From the NCBI RefSeq assembly GCF_014541205.1, contig NZ_CP061280.1:1690798-1754797 (forward strand): a stretch of 64,000 nucleotides of DNA, written 5' to 3'. Under the pieces are notes generated by a model. The model did no database searches, had not been told where the DNA came from, and saw only the letters and a program-made list of their open reading frames with translations. Each line of letters opens with the position of its first letter. The stretch's first letter is position 1. This document shows, in pieces, positions 11,416 to 20,532 of the stretch. This DNA is from Mannheimia bovis. Lineage in GTDB: Bacteria; Pseudomonadota; Gammaproteobacteria; Enterobacterales; Pasteurellaceae. Both the position numbers and the translations under genes were made by a program.

Positions 11416-13122
11416 TTAATTCCCTTTTTTATTATCCGAACTCAAACGCAGTTCCGATAATTTCACCTGCCCGAAAGGTGAAATTTCTGCCTGTTGAATG
11501 CCTTTTTTGATCACTAATACCCGATTGGCATTAATCAAAGGTAAAATCGGTAACTGCTCTTCCAGCAATTTTTGTGAAAAGGCATACAATAAGTTAGTCG
11601 ATGCCGAATCATCACTTAAACGAGCGGTTTCCAGCCAAAAATCGAAATCTTCATTGCACCAATTGGATAAATTAGTTACGGTATCTGCGGTTTTACAACT
11701 TAATAAGGCAGACAGAAAACTGTTTGGATCAAGATCTGACGCCAGCCAACCGCCTAAAATCAAGTCATAATCTGCGGTTTTGCTTTCAAGTTGTTGCACT
11801 AAATAGGCTCGGCTTACTTGACGAATTTCCACCTCTAACGCTTGAGCCGCCAGGTCTGAACGGATCATCTCTGCCATTTTAATTGGGTGTGGATTATAAA
11901 CCCGTTTTTCATCAATCACCCATAGGATCAAGCGGTTATCTTTTGCAAATTTTTTACCATTTTCGACCGCTTGTTCTCTTGGTTTTGGAAAGGTGTAAGG
12001 GTAACTCTCGCTGTTTTTTTCTGCCCATAATGCGGTAGGTAACACATTATCCGCCACTTCGCCTGTGCCATAAAATAACTTTTCGGCTATACGTTTTCGA
12101 TTAATACTACTCGCAATTTGTTGGCGTAAGGGTAAATTTTGTCCTATTTCTTTTTGCATATTAAAAGCTAAATAAACTAAATTTGCCCCTTTGCTTTCAA
12201 TTAATTGTTCATCAGTTAAAACCGAGAGTTGGCTCGGCTCAGGAAAGGCAACTACATTGCATTCATTATTCAAAAATTTCGCCATTCTGCCTGTTGCCTC
12301 AGTTGAAAAATCAACAATCATATTTTGAATATGAGCCTTTTTCCCCCAGTAATCGCTGTTCGGTTTTAATCTCACATAGTTATTGTTTTCATAGCTTTCA
12401 AGCTGATAAACGCCTGTGCCAATAGGGAGAAGATCGAGCTGCACCAAATTTTCATCAGCATTAAGTTGCAGAGCGTATTCTTTGGAAAGAATGACCGCAT
12501 ATTGGCTGGCTAAATGAGCCAATAACGAAGAATCTGGCTTGGTTAATTCAATTTTCACAATATGATTTGAAGGCGAGCTAACATTGGCAATTTTACCGGC
12601 TAACCCCACACTCTCAAAATAAGGGAAATAAATCTGGCTTGTTGCTTTTTGATAAATATAGTTCTGGCGTTGATGGTGCAAAGCACGTTCAGCTGCCGTC
12701 TCAACTTCGGGTAAATCACTTTCTTTATCAATCATTCGCTTAAGCGAGAAAACCACATCTTCCGCATTTAATTTACGGGTCGGCGTAAACCAGCTCGTGG
12801 TGTGAAAAGCCACATTTTTTCTTAAACGTAGCGTAATCACTAATCCATCATCACTGATGGAATAACTTTCGGCTAAGGCTGGCTCAAGGCGATTTTTCTT
12901 TGGGTTAAATTCAAATAACTTATCGTAAATTTGCTCTGTTACCACATTCATATTGGAACTTACGTCCGCCTTTTGTGGATTAAACGAGAAGCCCGATGAT
13001 GTAGTACAATACACCAAGCTATTTTCCAATAGCGGTTTAGGAATACTTGGTGCAGCACAAGCGGTCGAATTTAGCCAAAAATTTGCAAAAACCGCAGAGA
13101 AAATGACCGCTAGTTTATTCAT
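11416..13122 (-). CDS. sapA: Periplasmic peptide-binding protein SapA
   Basis: Solute-binding component of the Sap importer; in non-typeable H. influenzae SapA binds antimicrobial peptides and haem. It has 568 residues. A signal peptide (about 1-23, ending ACA-AP) is followed by a class C (SBP_bac_5) fold: LVYCTTSSGFSFNPQ near the mature start, LAESYSISDDGLVITLRLR (about 104) and the DADENLVQLDLLPIGTGVYQL region. Its ATG overlaps the last codons of tyrR (stop 13115-13117, ATG 13120-13122), so it is likely translated by coupling. Uptake signals are embedded in the coding sequence near 11968 and 13059. Confidence 0.93.
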   Translation of the reverse strand: MNKLAVIFSAVFANFWLNSTACAAPSIPKPLLENSLVYCTTSSGFSFNPQKADVSSNMNVVTEQIYDKLFEFNPKKNRLEPALAESYSISDDGLVITLRLRKNVAFHTTSWFTPTRKLNAEDVVFSLKRMIDKESDLPEVETAAERALHHQRQNYIYQKATSQIYFPYFESVGLAGKIANVSSPSNHIVKIELTKPDSSLLAHLASQYAVILSKEYALQLNADENLVQLDLLPIGTGVYQLESYENNNYVRLKPNSDYWGKKAHIQNMIVDFSTEATGRMAKFLNNECNVVAFPEPSQLSVLTDEQLIESKGANLVYLAFNMQKEIGQNLPLRQQIASSINRKRIAEKLFYGTGEVADNVLPTALWAEKNSESYPYTFPKPREQAVENGKKFAKDNRLILWVIDEKRVYNPHPIKMAEMIRSDLAAQALEVEIRQVSRAYLVQQLESKTADYDLILGGWLASDLDPNSFLSALLSCKTADTVTNLSNWCNEDFDFWLETARLSDDSASTNLLYAFSQKLLEEQLPILPLINANRVLVIKKGIQQAEISPFGQVKLSELRLSSDNKKGN

Positions 13123-14071
13123 CTTTATGCCCGTTTTTAGTTAAACCATATTGACGCAATTTGTTCGCCACCGCCGTATGCGAAAGCCCAAGCCTTTGGG
13201 CTAATTTCCTTGTGCTTGGATATTGTGCATAAAATTTTCTCAGTAGCTGTGCTTCGTATTGGTTCATCATCTCTTCCAACGTTGCATTTTCCGACTCAAC
13301 ATTGGTCTGATCTACCTCATCAGGTAAGTTCAAATCTTTAACCGCCAAACGATAGCTTGGAGAAAGGGAACAAGCCCGATAAATCACATTGTAAAGCTCT
13401 CGCAAATTGCCCGACCAGCGATAATTTTGCAAGGCTTGCAGGAAGGCTTCATCATATTCTAATTTACTCACGCCAAGCTGTTCACTCACTTGAGCAATAA
13501 AATAATCTGCCAGCAATGGAATATCTTCTTTTCGCTCACGCAATGGAGGTAAATCTAGGGTTAGTACATTCAATCTGTGGTAAAGATCTTCCCGCACTTT
13601 ACCTTCAGCAACGAGCTGAGATAATGGCTTTTGCGAGGTACAAATCACTCTAACATCAACTTGAATTTCTTTATCTTCCCCCACTCGGCGAAAAGAACCA
13701 TCATTTAAAAAACGGAGTAATTTTGCTTGCATTTCAAGTGATAATTCGGAAATGGAGTCTAACAACACCGTACCACCATTCGCATATTCAAAAAAACCAA
13801 CCGCTTCACGACCATTACCACGATGCCCAAACATTTCTGTTTCGGCTTCTTCTTGAGGTAATCCGGCACAATTTACCGCAATGAATTTTTGCATTTTACG
13901 CGTACTAAAATTATGGCAAGCTTTTGCAAATAAATCTTTGCCTGTGCCTGTTTCGCCTTGAATCAGCAAAGGTGCATTAAGATTGGCAAATTTTTTTGCT
14001 TGAATAATGACTTCTTGGATTTTCGCAGATTTTCCAATAATCTTCTCGAAGCATTCTGGCTGTGCAGTCAT
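13115..14071 (-). CDS. tyrR: TyrR-type aromatic amino acid regulator, short form
   Basis: Transcriptional regulator of aromatic amino acid synthesis and transport. It has 318 residues and begins directly with the AAA+ domain, lacking the N-terminal ACT and PAS domains of E. coli TyrR; the H. influenzae homologue is similarly short. Walker A is GETGTGKD at 39-46. The GAFTGA loop used to contact sigma-54 is replaced by a divergent segment after EMFGH, as expected for a sigma-70-type TyrR. RVGEDKEIQVDVRVICTSQ follows, and the C-terminal helix-turn-helix (about 284-308, YPSTRKLAQRLGLSHTAVAN) is nearly identical to TyrR. PspF was considered and rejected. AAGGA precedes the start. It heads the sap cluster. 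Confidence 0.88.
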   Translation of the reverse strand: MTAQPECFEKIIGKSAKIQEVIIQAKKFANLNAPLLIQGETGTGKDLFAKACHNFSTRKMQKFIAVNCAGLPQEEAETEMFGHRGNGREAVGFFEYANGGTVLLDSISELSLEMQAKLLRFLNDGSFRRVGEDKEIQVDVRVICTSQKPLSQLVAEGKVREDLYHRLNVLTLDLPPLRERKEDIPLLADYFIAQVSEQLGVSKLEYDEAFLQALQNYRWSGNLRELYNVIYRACSLSPSYRLAVKDLNLPDEVDQTNVESENATLEEMMNQYEAQLLRKFYAQYPSTRKLAQRLGLSHTAVANKLRQYGLTKNGHKDE

Positions 14072-14270
14072 ATATTTTCCTTTCGTCGCAATGGCAAAAT
14101 TTTGCTGATCATACCGCTATTTTTACTTTTTGGAAACTTTTGTTTACAATAAAAAGAGAGTTATTTGATCTAAGCCGATTTACAATATCAGCTGATTCTT
14201 CTAAACTTATCGCACTTTTGGCTGAGCAAGCGGTCTTAATAACAGATTTTTTTGCAAAAAGGAGCAAACA

Positions 14271-14855
14271 ATGTATTTACAACAAATTAAAGCTGAACTT
14301 CAAGAAGCTGCCGATGTATTAGACAAATTTATGTCTGATGAAAATAATATTAAACTCATTCAAGAAGCAGCATTACTTATTGCGAATAGCTTTAAACAAG
14401 GCGGGAAAGTGATTTCTTGCGGCAATGGAGGTTCTCATTGTGATGCAATGCACTTTGCTGAAGAATTGACAGGTCGCTATCGTGAAAATCGCCCAGGCTA
14501 CCCTGCAATTGCGATTTCTGACGTAAGTCATTTAAGCTGTGTAAGTAATGATTTTGGTTATGAGTTTGTTTTCTCCCGCTATTTAGAGGCAGTTGGGAAA
14601 AAAGGCGATGTATTGTTTGGATTATCGACCTCAGGCAACTCTAAAAATGTATTAAATGCAATTAAAGTTGCAAAAGAGAAAGGAATGAAAGTCATTGCAA
14701 TGACTGGTAAAGATGGTGGAGAAATGGCTGGGCTTGCTGATATAGAAATTCGTGTACCACATTTCCGTTATGCAGATCGCATTCAAGAAATCCACATTAA
14801 AGTTATTCATATTTTGATGATGCTCATTGAATTTGAAATGGCAAAATCTGAATAA
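14271..14855 (+). CDS. gmhA: Phosphoheptose isomerase
   Basis: Converts sedoheptulose-7-phosphate to D-glycero-D-manno-heptose-7-phosphate, the first step toward the heptose of the lipooligosaccharide inner core. It has 194 residues with one SIS domain. [20 protein letters not shown] (about 52-71) binds the sugar phosphate, [15 protein letters not shown] (about 120) forms the second phosphate loop, and [13 protein letters not shown] near the end carries active-site residues. AAGGAG precedes the ATG. It is a single-gene unit with a strong terminator, divergent from tyrR. Confidence 0.96.
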   Translation: MYLQQIKAELQEAADVLDKFMSDENNIKLIQEAALLIANSFKQGGKVISCGNGGSHCDAMHFAEELTGRYRENRPGYPAIAISDVSHLSCVSNDFGYEFVFSRYLEAVGKKGDVLFGLSTSGNSKNVLNAIKVAKEKGMKVIAMTGKDGGEMAGLADIEIRVPHFRYADRIQEIHIKVIHILMMLIEFEMAKSE

Positions 14856-14864
14856 TGATAAAAC

Positions 14865-14891
14865 AAAAGGCGTTTTGATAACGCCTTTTTT
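14865..14891. terminator. Terminator between gmhA and the ycgN-like gene
   Basis: AAAAGGCGTT (14865-14874) pairs with AACGCCTTTT across a short loop, with T residues following on the plus strand and A residues preceding. It ends gmhA and probably also the converging minus-strand genes. Confidence 0.9.
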
Positions 14892-14892
14892 A

Positions 14893-15348
14893 CTAAACTT
14901 CGTCAATGACGAATTCAAACCAATCAATCACATCTTTTTCGTGAATACCGTTTGCAATTAAAATACCTGCATTTTTTACTGAATTAGGATCTTTTGAGAT
15001 CAAAGGGTGCCAGTCATATAAAGGCTTTCCTTCATATAACAAGCGGTAAGCACAGGTTTTCGGCAGCCAACCAAAATCAGGTAAATTCTTTTTGGTTAGC
15101 TTGGTACAATCTTTCTCGATTTTGAAGCGTTCAGGGTAATTAGTACAACGCCCCGTATTTACATCTAACAAATTACAAGCAACAGAAGTGTAGTAAAGCC
15201 GTTCTCGCTTACCTCGTCCTTGAATATATTTTCGGTAACAACATTTACCGCAACCATCACAAAGTGCTTCCCATTCTGCTTCATTCATTTCCAGTAGTGA
15301 TTTTTCTTGCCAGAAATAAGGGGTTAATTCTTGTTGATGTGAAAACAT
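14893..15348 (-). CDS. ycgN: YcgN-family cysteine-cluster protein (UPF0260)
   Basis: Conserved protein of unknown biochemical role. It has 151 residues. The N-terminal WEALCDGCGKCCYRKY (about 26-41) and the later CNLLD and CTNYPERF give the Cys-rich zinc- or iron-sulfur-type cluster of the CxxCxxCC family. The C-terminus GIHEKDVIDWFEFVIDEV is typical of UPF0260. It starts two bases after ybjQ ends, forming a minus-strand run rdgB-ybjQ-ycgN. Confidence 0.88.
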   Translation of the reverse strand: MFSHQQELTPYFWQEKSLLEMNEAEWEALCDGCGKCCYRKYIQGRGKRERLYYTSVACNLLDVNTGRCTNYPERFKIEKDCTKLTKKNLPDFGWLPKTCAYRLLYEGKPLYDWHPLISKDPNSVKNAGILIANGIHEKDVIDWFEFVIDEV

Positions 15349-15350
15349 AA

Positions 15351-15671
15351 TTAGCGAAGAACAACCGCCGTACCTGTTGCAACCACAATAAACATTCCTT
15401 TATCGCCACCCATAGATTGATATTCCATTGAAACCCCAACTACGGCATTTGCCCCTACTTTTTTCGCTTCTTTTTCTAACTCTGATAAGGCTTCTTTCCT
15501 TGCAGAATTTAATTTGCTTTCGTATGCACCTGAACGCCCACCGATTACATCTGTAATCCCCGCTAAAAAATCACGCACAAAGTTTGCACCAGATACAACT
15601 TCGCCAAATACTAAGCCTTTATATTCAACGATTTGTTTGCCTTCAATGATTGGTGTTGTGGTAATAATCAT
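15351..15671 (-). CDS. ybjQ: YbjQ-family protein (UPF0145)
   Basis: Small cytosolic protein of 106 residues, family UPF0145, which forms pentamers in known structures and has no settled function. Visible family features are [21 protein letters not shown] at the start (first 24 residues), the [15 protein letters not shown] segment in the middle and [16 protein letters not shown] before the last strand. Its ATG overlaps the rdgB stop (ATGA), so it is translationally coupled to rdgB. Confidence 0.88.
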   Translation of the reverse strand: MIITTTPIIEGKQIVEYKGLVFGEVVSGANFVRDFLAGITDVIGGRSGAYESKLNSARKEALSELEKEAKKVGANAVVGVSMEYQSMGGDKGMFIVVATGTAVVLR

Positions 15672-16267
15672 TCTTTATTTCCTCTTAATTGTTCTTTTAA
15701 GTGTGCTAATGCGATAGCTCGGTGTGAAATCGCTTTTTTCTCTTTGGTTTCTAGCTCTGCAAAGCTCAGATTTTTAGGCAGATAGAAAAAGAGGGAGTCA
15801 TAACCAAAGCCATTTTCGCCTCTTTCTTCTGTTAAAATTTCGCCAAAACATTCCCCTAATGCAATATACGGTGTAGGGTCTGTTTCGTGTTTTAACAATA
15901 CAATACAACTAACAAACTTCGCTAAACGATTTTCTTGATCTTTCATCGCAGCTAACAATTTTTTGCGGTTATCTGCATCTGTTGCTTGCTCGCCGGCATA
16001 ACGAGAAGAATATAAACCCGGCTCACCACCCAATGCTTCAACGGCTAAGCCTGAATCATCTGCAATAGCCGGAAGCCCTGTTATTTTAGACGCAAATCGA
16101 GCTTTAATTAACGCATTTTCAACAAAGGTTAAGCCTGTTTCTTCCGGAGATTCAATACCAAATTCACTTTGGGCGATAACCTCAAACCCAAATTCAGCTA
16201 AGACATCCGCCATTTCTTTCACTTTACCTGCATTGCTCGTTGCAAGTACGATTTTTGTTTTTTCCAT
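15668..16267 (-). CDS. rdgB: XTP/dITP pyrophosphatase (RdgB/HAM1)
   Basis: House-cleaning enzyme that hydrolyses dITP and XTP to monophosphates so that deaminated purines are not built into DNA. It has 199 residues. [12 protein letters not shown] (about 8-19) binds the triphosphate, [20 protein letters not shown] (about 70-89) holds the catalytic Asp residues, and FGYDSLFF and [10 protein letters not shown] complete the site. I choose the ATG at 16267 because AAGGAAA precedes it; an in-frame ATG at 16294 would add nine unconserved residues. First of three coupled genes. Confidence 0.94.
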   Translation of the reverse strand: MEKTKIVLATSNAGKVKEMADVLAEFGFEVIAQSEFGIESPEETGLTFVENALIKARFASKITGLPAIADDSGLAVEALGGEPGLYSSRYAGEQATDADNRKKLLAAMKDQENRLAKFVSCIVLLKHETDPTPYIALGECFGEILTEERGENGFGYDSLFFYLPKNLSFAELETKEKKAISHRAIALAHLKEQLRGNKE

Positions 16268-16303
16268 ATTTTCCTTTTGTAAAAAATCACTCAAAAATTA
16301 TTC

Positions 16304-16376
16304 ACAATCCCTTGAAGGATTGTTCACAGCTTTGCTGCCGTTGGCAAAGCCAACGTTCAAAAAGCAATGCTTTTTG
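16304..16376 (-). repeat. Three consecutive hairpins between the acetyltransferase gene and rdgB
   Basis: Three perfect short stems follow each other: ACAATCC/GGATTGT (16304-16323), GTTGGC-AAA-GCCAAC (16340-16354) and CAAAAAGC-AAT-GCTTTTTG (16358-16376). A lone uptake signal comes right after. On the minus strand the element lies after the acetyltransferase stop and before rdgB. One stem may be a terminator; three in a row could be a structured RNA or a small dispersed palindromic repeat. Confidence 0.6.
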
Positions 16377-16386
16377 TAACCGCTTG

Positions 16387-16905
16387 TTACTCAATGCCTT
16401 TTTGGTAAGACATCATCAGTAACGTTCGCCATTTATCATTTCCCTTCTCATCTTTTCCCATATTTGCAATATACGGAAAACGCCCCCATTGTTCGAAGCC
16501 GTGTTTTTTCATTAGATTTTGACTAACGGTATTAAGTTCAAAGACATACGCCATTAAAGTGTGAATATTATGATGTAACATTTCCGCTTGCATAAACTCA
16601 ATAATTTTCGAGCCGTAACCTTTTCCTTTGGCATTACCATCTAAATAGATACTAATCTCAGAAGTATGCACAAAAGCTGGTCTTTCATAAAATGGCGAGA
16701 AACTAAACCAACCGACAATGCCCGTTTCGTCTTCTACCACCCAGATCGGATACTGGATGCTTTGAAGATGAAAATCAAACCACTTTCGGCGGTTTTCTGT
16801 GGTTGCTAATTCCAAATCAGCCGTAATTTGATGAGTTGGAATAGCTTGATTGTATATCGCTAGTATGGTTTCAAAATCCGCTTCGACTGCTTTTCGGATC
16901 TGCAT
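16387..16905 (-). CDS. GNAT-family N-acetyltransferase (PAT-like)
   Basis: Acyl-CoA-dependent N-acetyltransferase of 172 residues, most like the phosphinothricin-acetyltransferase group; the acceptor is unknown. MQIRKAVEADFETILAIYNQAI opens the GNAT fold, WVVEDETGIVGWFSFSPF forms the central strands, SIYLDGNAKGKGYGSKII (about 87-104) is the CoA-binding loop with the Q/RxxGxG/A pattern as KGKGYG, and LNTVSQNLMKKHGFEQWG is the usual C-terminal motif. It lies between narQ and rdgB on the same strand and looks like an independent gene. Confidence 0.86.
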   Translation of the reverse strand: MQIRKAVEADFETILAIYNQAIPTHQITADLELATTENRRKWFDFHLQSIQYPIWVVEDETGIVGWFSFSPFYERPAFVHTSEISIYLDGNAKGKGYGSKIIEFMQAEMLHHNIHTLMAYVFELNTVSQNLMKKHGFEQWGRFPYIANMGKDEKGNDKWRTLLMMSYQKGIE

Positions 16906-16946
16906 TTTTATCCCTTATAAATCATTTGCAAATAATTAACAAAAAA

Positions 16947-18638
16947 CTACCGCTTGCTGAGCATACTCGGTAAAACAACTTTAACCCTTACACCACCGCT
17001 TTCCACATTCTCAATGGAGAAATCAGCTTTTAGTTCTGCTGCTCGCTCTTGCATAATGGTTAAGCCATAATGCCCTTCCGGTTCGGTATGGCTGGCTAAG
17101 CCAATGCCGTTATCTTGAACGATTAAGCAATGCTCGCCATCATCATTCGTTTCAGCAATAACCTTAATTTCAGTTGCTTGCGAATGTTTGATGGCATTAA
17201 TTACTGCTTCCCGTACAATTTGCAACATATGTACCTGCTGCTGTGCATTGAACATATGTGAAGGCAATTTACAACTTAAGCAAAGCTGTGCAGACGTTTT
17301 CGGACGTAAACTTTCTAAAATTTTCTCTAATGCCTGTTGTAGATTTGCCTCTTGAATGGTTAATCTAAACGTTGTTAGTAGCTCTCTTAATTGGCTATAG
17401 GCATCATTTAATGCTTTTTCAAATACCGATAAAATTTCGTTGCGTTTCTCATCACTTTTTGCCAGTTTGAGCAGACTTACTTGAATTTTGAAAAAGGTTA
17501 GCGATTGAGCTAAAGAATCGTGCAACTCACGAGCAATAATCGCCCTCTCTTCCATTAACACTAATTGCTGTTGCTGCTTTTGCACTTGAACGACATAAAT
17601 GCTTCGTCCAATCATTTCTGATACATTTTGCAACAACCTTTCATCCGGGCAAAGTAAAGAGGGCTTCCAGCTTAATATTCCCAATTTTTCATTTTCTATC
17701 GCAATTTCAGTCGAAATCCACTCTGCTTGCAAGGCATTATCTATAGAGACATTCCAATGTTCTGCACCATAGACTTGTAACTTAATACCAAGCAAATGTT
17801 CATTATCAAATACGGTCTTCAGCACTTGGTTTAGCACATCTTTATTAATCGGTTTAGCGGTTAATAATTGAGAGCATTGATACAATACAAGCAAAGAGCG
17901 ATTAACCGCTAATAAGCGGCGGGTTTTATCCTGTACTTTATCTTCCAATGATGTATAAAGTTTTAATAATTCGTTCGACATTTCAGTAAAAGTAGAGGAA
18001 AGCAAACCTAATTCATTCGGTTCATCAACCGCTAATTTTATGTGATCGAAATCTTTATTCTGAATTTGCCAACTGGCTTTAACTAATTGCTTTAATGGGC
18101 TGATAATTTTTTTCCGTGTATACCACACACCAATGTACGCAAGTAGAATAATCAATAACATTGAAACAGCAATTACACCTGTGGCAATTTTTAGTTTTAA
18201 CTCCGCAAACTCTTGTAAACGAAAGACAAAGTTATCCACTTTTTGCACATAATCTTCAATGTGTGTTGCATAGCTGGCTTTATCGCCTTGATTGACATAA
18301 GACTGCATCGCATACCAATCCTTCAGTAATTGTTGGTAGCTATGTATTACATTATCAGGTAGCAGCCAGCTTTGCTTAAGGGAGCTCAGCTCTGTTGAAT
18401 GCAAAGTACGATGATATTCCAGCAAACGCTCGGCTAAAATTTCTTTCCTCGAATCCATTTCCGACAAAAGGCGATAGCTTTGCATACGCAACGAACCCGA
18501 TACATTAATCAAACTGGCATCAGATTTATTGCTCCACATAATCCCAAGTGAAATGCCACTAATTATAGAGGCAAAAACGATCATAATTAAGAAATAAAGT
18601 CCGATACGCCTTGCGATGGAATATTTAGGTTTAATCAT
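16947..18638 (-). CDS. narQ: Nitrate/nitrite sensor histidine kinase NarQ
   Basis: Inner-membrane sensor that phosphorylates the response regulator NarP (or NarL) when nitrate or nitrite is present, controlling anaerobic respiration genes. It has 563 residues. Two membrane helices (about 12-34 and 151-173) flank a periplasmic sensor whose P-box is INVSGSLRMQSYRL (about 44-57). A HAMP linker follows, then a cytosolic Cys-containing region, then HisKA_3 with the phosphorylated H373 in ARELHDSLAQS, and the ATPase with NAIKHSQAT and DNGIGL. No response regulator gene is adjacent, as is usual for narQ in H. influenzae. It starts three bases after the HAD gene ends. Confidence 0.92.
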   Translation of the reverse strand: MIKPKYSIARRIGLYFLIMIVFASIISGISLGIMWSNKSDASLINVSGSLRMQSYRLLSEMDSRKEILAERLLEYHRTLHSTELSSLKQSWLLPDNVIHSYQQLLKDWYAMQSYVNQGDKASYATHIEDYVQKVDNFVFRLQEFAELKLKIATGVIAVSMLLIILLAYIGVWYTRKKIISPLKQLVKASWQIQNKDFDHIKLAVDEPNELGLLSSTFTEMSNELLKLYTSLEDKVQDKTRRLLAVNRSLLVLYQCSQLLTAKPINKDVLNQVLKTVFDNEHLLGIKLQVYGAEHWNVSIDNALQAEWISTEIAIENEKLGILSWKPSLLCPDERLLQNVSEMIGRSIYVVQVQKQQQQLVLMEERAIIARELHDSLAQSLTFFKIQVSLLKLAKSDEKRNEILSVFEKALNDAYSQLRELLTTFRLTIQEANLQQALEKILESLRPKTSAQLCLSCKLPSHMFNAQQQVHMLQIVREAVINAIKHSQATEIKVIAETNDDGEHCLIVQDNGIGLASHTEPEGHYGLTIMQERAAELKADFSIENVESGGVRVKVVLPSMLSKR

Positions 18639-18641
18639 AGG

Positions 18642-19460
18642 TTAAAGATTAAATTGTGCTTTTAATTCATTGGCGATGCTGTCTTCGTTATTTGAACCGA
18701 TTGTTTTCTTTGCTTTTTGCTGTACTTCTTCTTCCGAGCCCCCCATTGCAATACCAAGTCCAACTGCTTCTAACATAGAGATATCGTTAAAATTATCACC
18801 AAATGCGATAACTTGTTCTAATTCAATGCCTTCTGTTTTTAATAACTCCGCCAGCCTTGCTCCTTTACTATTGCCGACACTGGTAATATCAACACGATCG
18901 ACCCAAGACCATTCAGGGCTTACTTGATCAAGCGGTAGTTTTTCCACAAAACTTTGCAATTTCACTAGATCTTGATCGCTGATCAGCACCTTCCAAATAG
19001 TCGTGCCTTTTTCAATTTCTTGTTGGAAACTTTCCACCTGATAAACATTTGGGCGAACCGCTTCAGGGCAAGATTGCACCCATTTTTGGAATTTCTCAAA
19101 ATGGATATTAAGAGTTTCGTAAGTCATTGCATCTTCAAAATAAACAGCGGTGTGAATGCCTTGAGCTTGTGCTTCAGCAATTAAGTGAGACGCAACTTGA
19201 GACGATAGCGGATTGCCGACAAGGGCTTTTTCATTTTTAAAATCATATACATAAGTACCGTTACAGCACACAACAGGTGTATCTAAATCTAGCTCTTTAT
19301 AATAAGGGCGAACCGCTGTATGGTGTCTGCCAGTAACAAAATAAACCTTTATCCCCTTTTCTCTTATCTTCTGAATTGCCTGTTTACTGGATTCTAAAAT
19401 CGTAGCATTTGATGAAAGTAGTGTTCCATCTAAATCAAAAGCAACCGCTTGGTAAATCAT
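18642..19460 (-). CDS. HAD-superfamily sugar-phosphate phosphatase (Cof type)
   Basis: Type IIB HAD hydrolase of 272 residues, related to YidA, YbiV and Cof, which dephosphorylate small sugar and nucleotide phosphates. The nucleophile motif FDLDGTLL is at 8-15 (D9, D11). Motif II is FVTGR (about 42-46), motif III is the Lys of NSKGARL, and motif IV is FGDNFNDISML (about 221). The substrate cannot be told. It lies directly before narQ on the same strand, which suggests co-transcription, although no functional link is known. Confidence 0.88.
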   Translation of the reverse strand: MIYQAVAFDLDGTLLSSNATILESSKQAIQKIREKGIKVYFVTGRHHTAVRPYYKELDLDTPVVCCNGTYVYDFKNEKALVGNPLSSQVASHLIAEAQAQGIHTAVYFEDAMTYETLNIHFEKFQKWVQSCPEAVRPNVYQVESFQQEIEKGTTIWKVLISDQDLVKLQSFVEKLPLDQVSPEWSWVDRVDITSVGNSKGARLAELLKTEGIELEQVIAFGDNFNDISMLEAVGLGIAMGGSEEEVQQKAKKTIGSNNEDSIANELKAQFNL

Positions 19461-19492
19461 AATATTCTCCTAAGAAATAAAAGATAAAAGAA

Positions 19493-19520
19493 AAGGCAAT
19501 CTTATCAATAAGATTGCCTT
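19493..19520 (-). terminator. Terminator of the OmpA-domain lipoprotein gene
   Basis: A 12-bp stem (AAGGCAATCTTA/TAAGATTGCCTT) with a 4-base loop. On the minus strand it is followed by TTCTTTTATC, so it ends the lipoprotein gene whose stop lies 34 bases upstream. Confidence 0.85.
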
Positions 19521-19553
19521 GCTATTCTACTCTAAGTTAATTAAAACCAGAAA

Positions 19554-20414
19554 TTATTTACCACTGTTGTATGCAGGAGTTTGGTAAAGTGGAGCCGGAC
19601 CGTTAGGACCTGCTACATTACCGCCCTCTTGCTGTTTCATCACCCCACCGTTTGAAGAAATTTCTACACGACGGTTAGGACGTAAACAATCTTTCTCAGC
19701 TTGACTTGCGTGAGCATAACCTTCACAAGGTTTAACTTGGTTCGCTTTACCGTAACCAACTGCTTCAATTTGAGCATTCACACCTTGTTGGATTAAACGT
19801 GCTTTAACTGCGTTAGCACGGCGTTGTGATAAATCTAGGTTGTATTCAACAGAACCTAAACGGTCCGTGTAACCTGCTACTTTAACTTGCTGTGCTTTAG
19901 TTGATTTTAATTGCTCAGCTACGTTATTCACTACTTCTTTACCTTTGGTAGTTAATGTATCTTTATCGAAGTCGAATAAGAAATCTCCTGTTAAAGTAAA
20001 TGATGAGTTGCCATTACAGCCATTTGGATACCAGAAGAAGCTTTGTGCATTCATATTTTTATCAAATAAGATTTTATATTGACAGATTTTGTGAACGCCG
20101 TTTTCACGGTAGTTGAACGCATAATCCCATTCACGAACACCATATAAACCTTCTTCAAAATGTGGACGACCAATTAGATTATATAATTGATCTTTGTTCA
20201 TTCCTTTTTCAATTTGACGAACGTTTTCCCAGTTTGGCCAAGAACCAAATTGTGAACCATCGTGGTTGAATTCAGACTCTGAAATTTTTGGGAATACCGG
20301 ATTTTCAGTTGTCCCCTCATCACTCACTTTACTTAAGTTACCGCACGCAACAACTGATAGTGCTACGCTAGAGAATAAAAATGTACGGAAAAGATCTCTT
20401 TTTTCCATTTTCAT
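19554..20414 (-). CDS. OmpA-domain lipoprotein with an SmpA/BamE-like region
   Basis: Predicted outer-membrane lipoprotein of 286 residues. Lipobox SVVAC gives a mature start at about C24. Residues 60-130 (IEKGMNKDQLYNLIGRPHF...REWDYAFNY) resemble the SmpA/OmlA (BamE) fold. Residues about 148-260 are an OmpA C-terminal peptidoglycan-binding domain: LFDFDKDTL, VAGYTDRLGSVEYNLDLSQRRA, and NRRVEI at the end. A Gly/Pro-rich tail follows. The combination suggests an envelope protein tethering outer membrane to peptidoglycan. It is a single gene with its own terminator. Function beyond anchoring is inference. Confidence 0.84.
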   Translation of the reverse strand: MKMEKRDLFRTFLFSSVALSVVACGNLSKVSDEGTTENPVFPKISESEFNHDGSQFGSWPNWENVRQIEKGMNKDQLYNLIGRPHFEEGLYGVREWDYAFNYRENGVHKICQYKILFDKNMNAQSFFWYPNGCNGNSSFTLTGDFLFDFDKDTLTTKGKEVVNNVAEQLKSTKAQQVKVAGYTDRLGSVEYNLDLSQRRANAVKARLIQQGVNAQIEAVGYGKANQVKPCEGYAHASQAEKDCLRPNRRVEISSNGGVMKQQEGGNVAGPNGPAPLYQTPAYNSGK

Positions 20415-20532
20415 ATTAAGTTCCTTATTGATTTGCTCTGTTTAAAAATTGTCTAATCGCCGATTAGAAGAAAATTCAGTATAATTCTACAATACAAAGA
20501 TGATTAATTCATTAAATTTATGTAAAGTAATC

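Noticed and set aside
13115-14071. PspF, phage-shock activator
   Set aside because: The AAA+ domain is shared, but the GAFTGA loop is absent and the C-terminal helix-turn-helix is that of TyrR, not the Fis-type end of PspF. The protein also continues past the PspF-like core with TyrR sequence.
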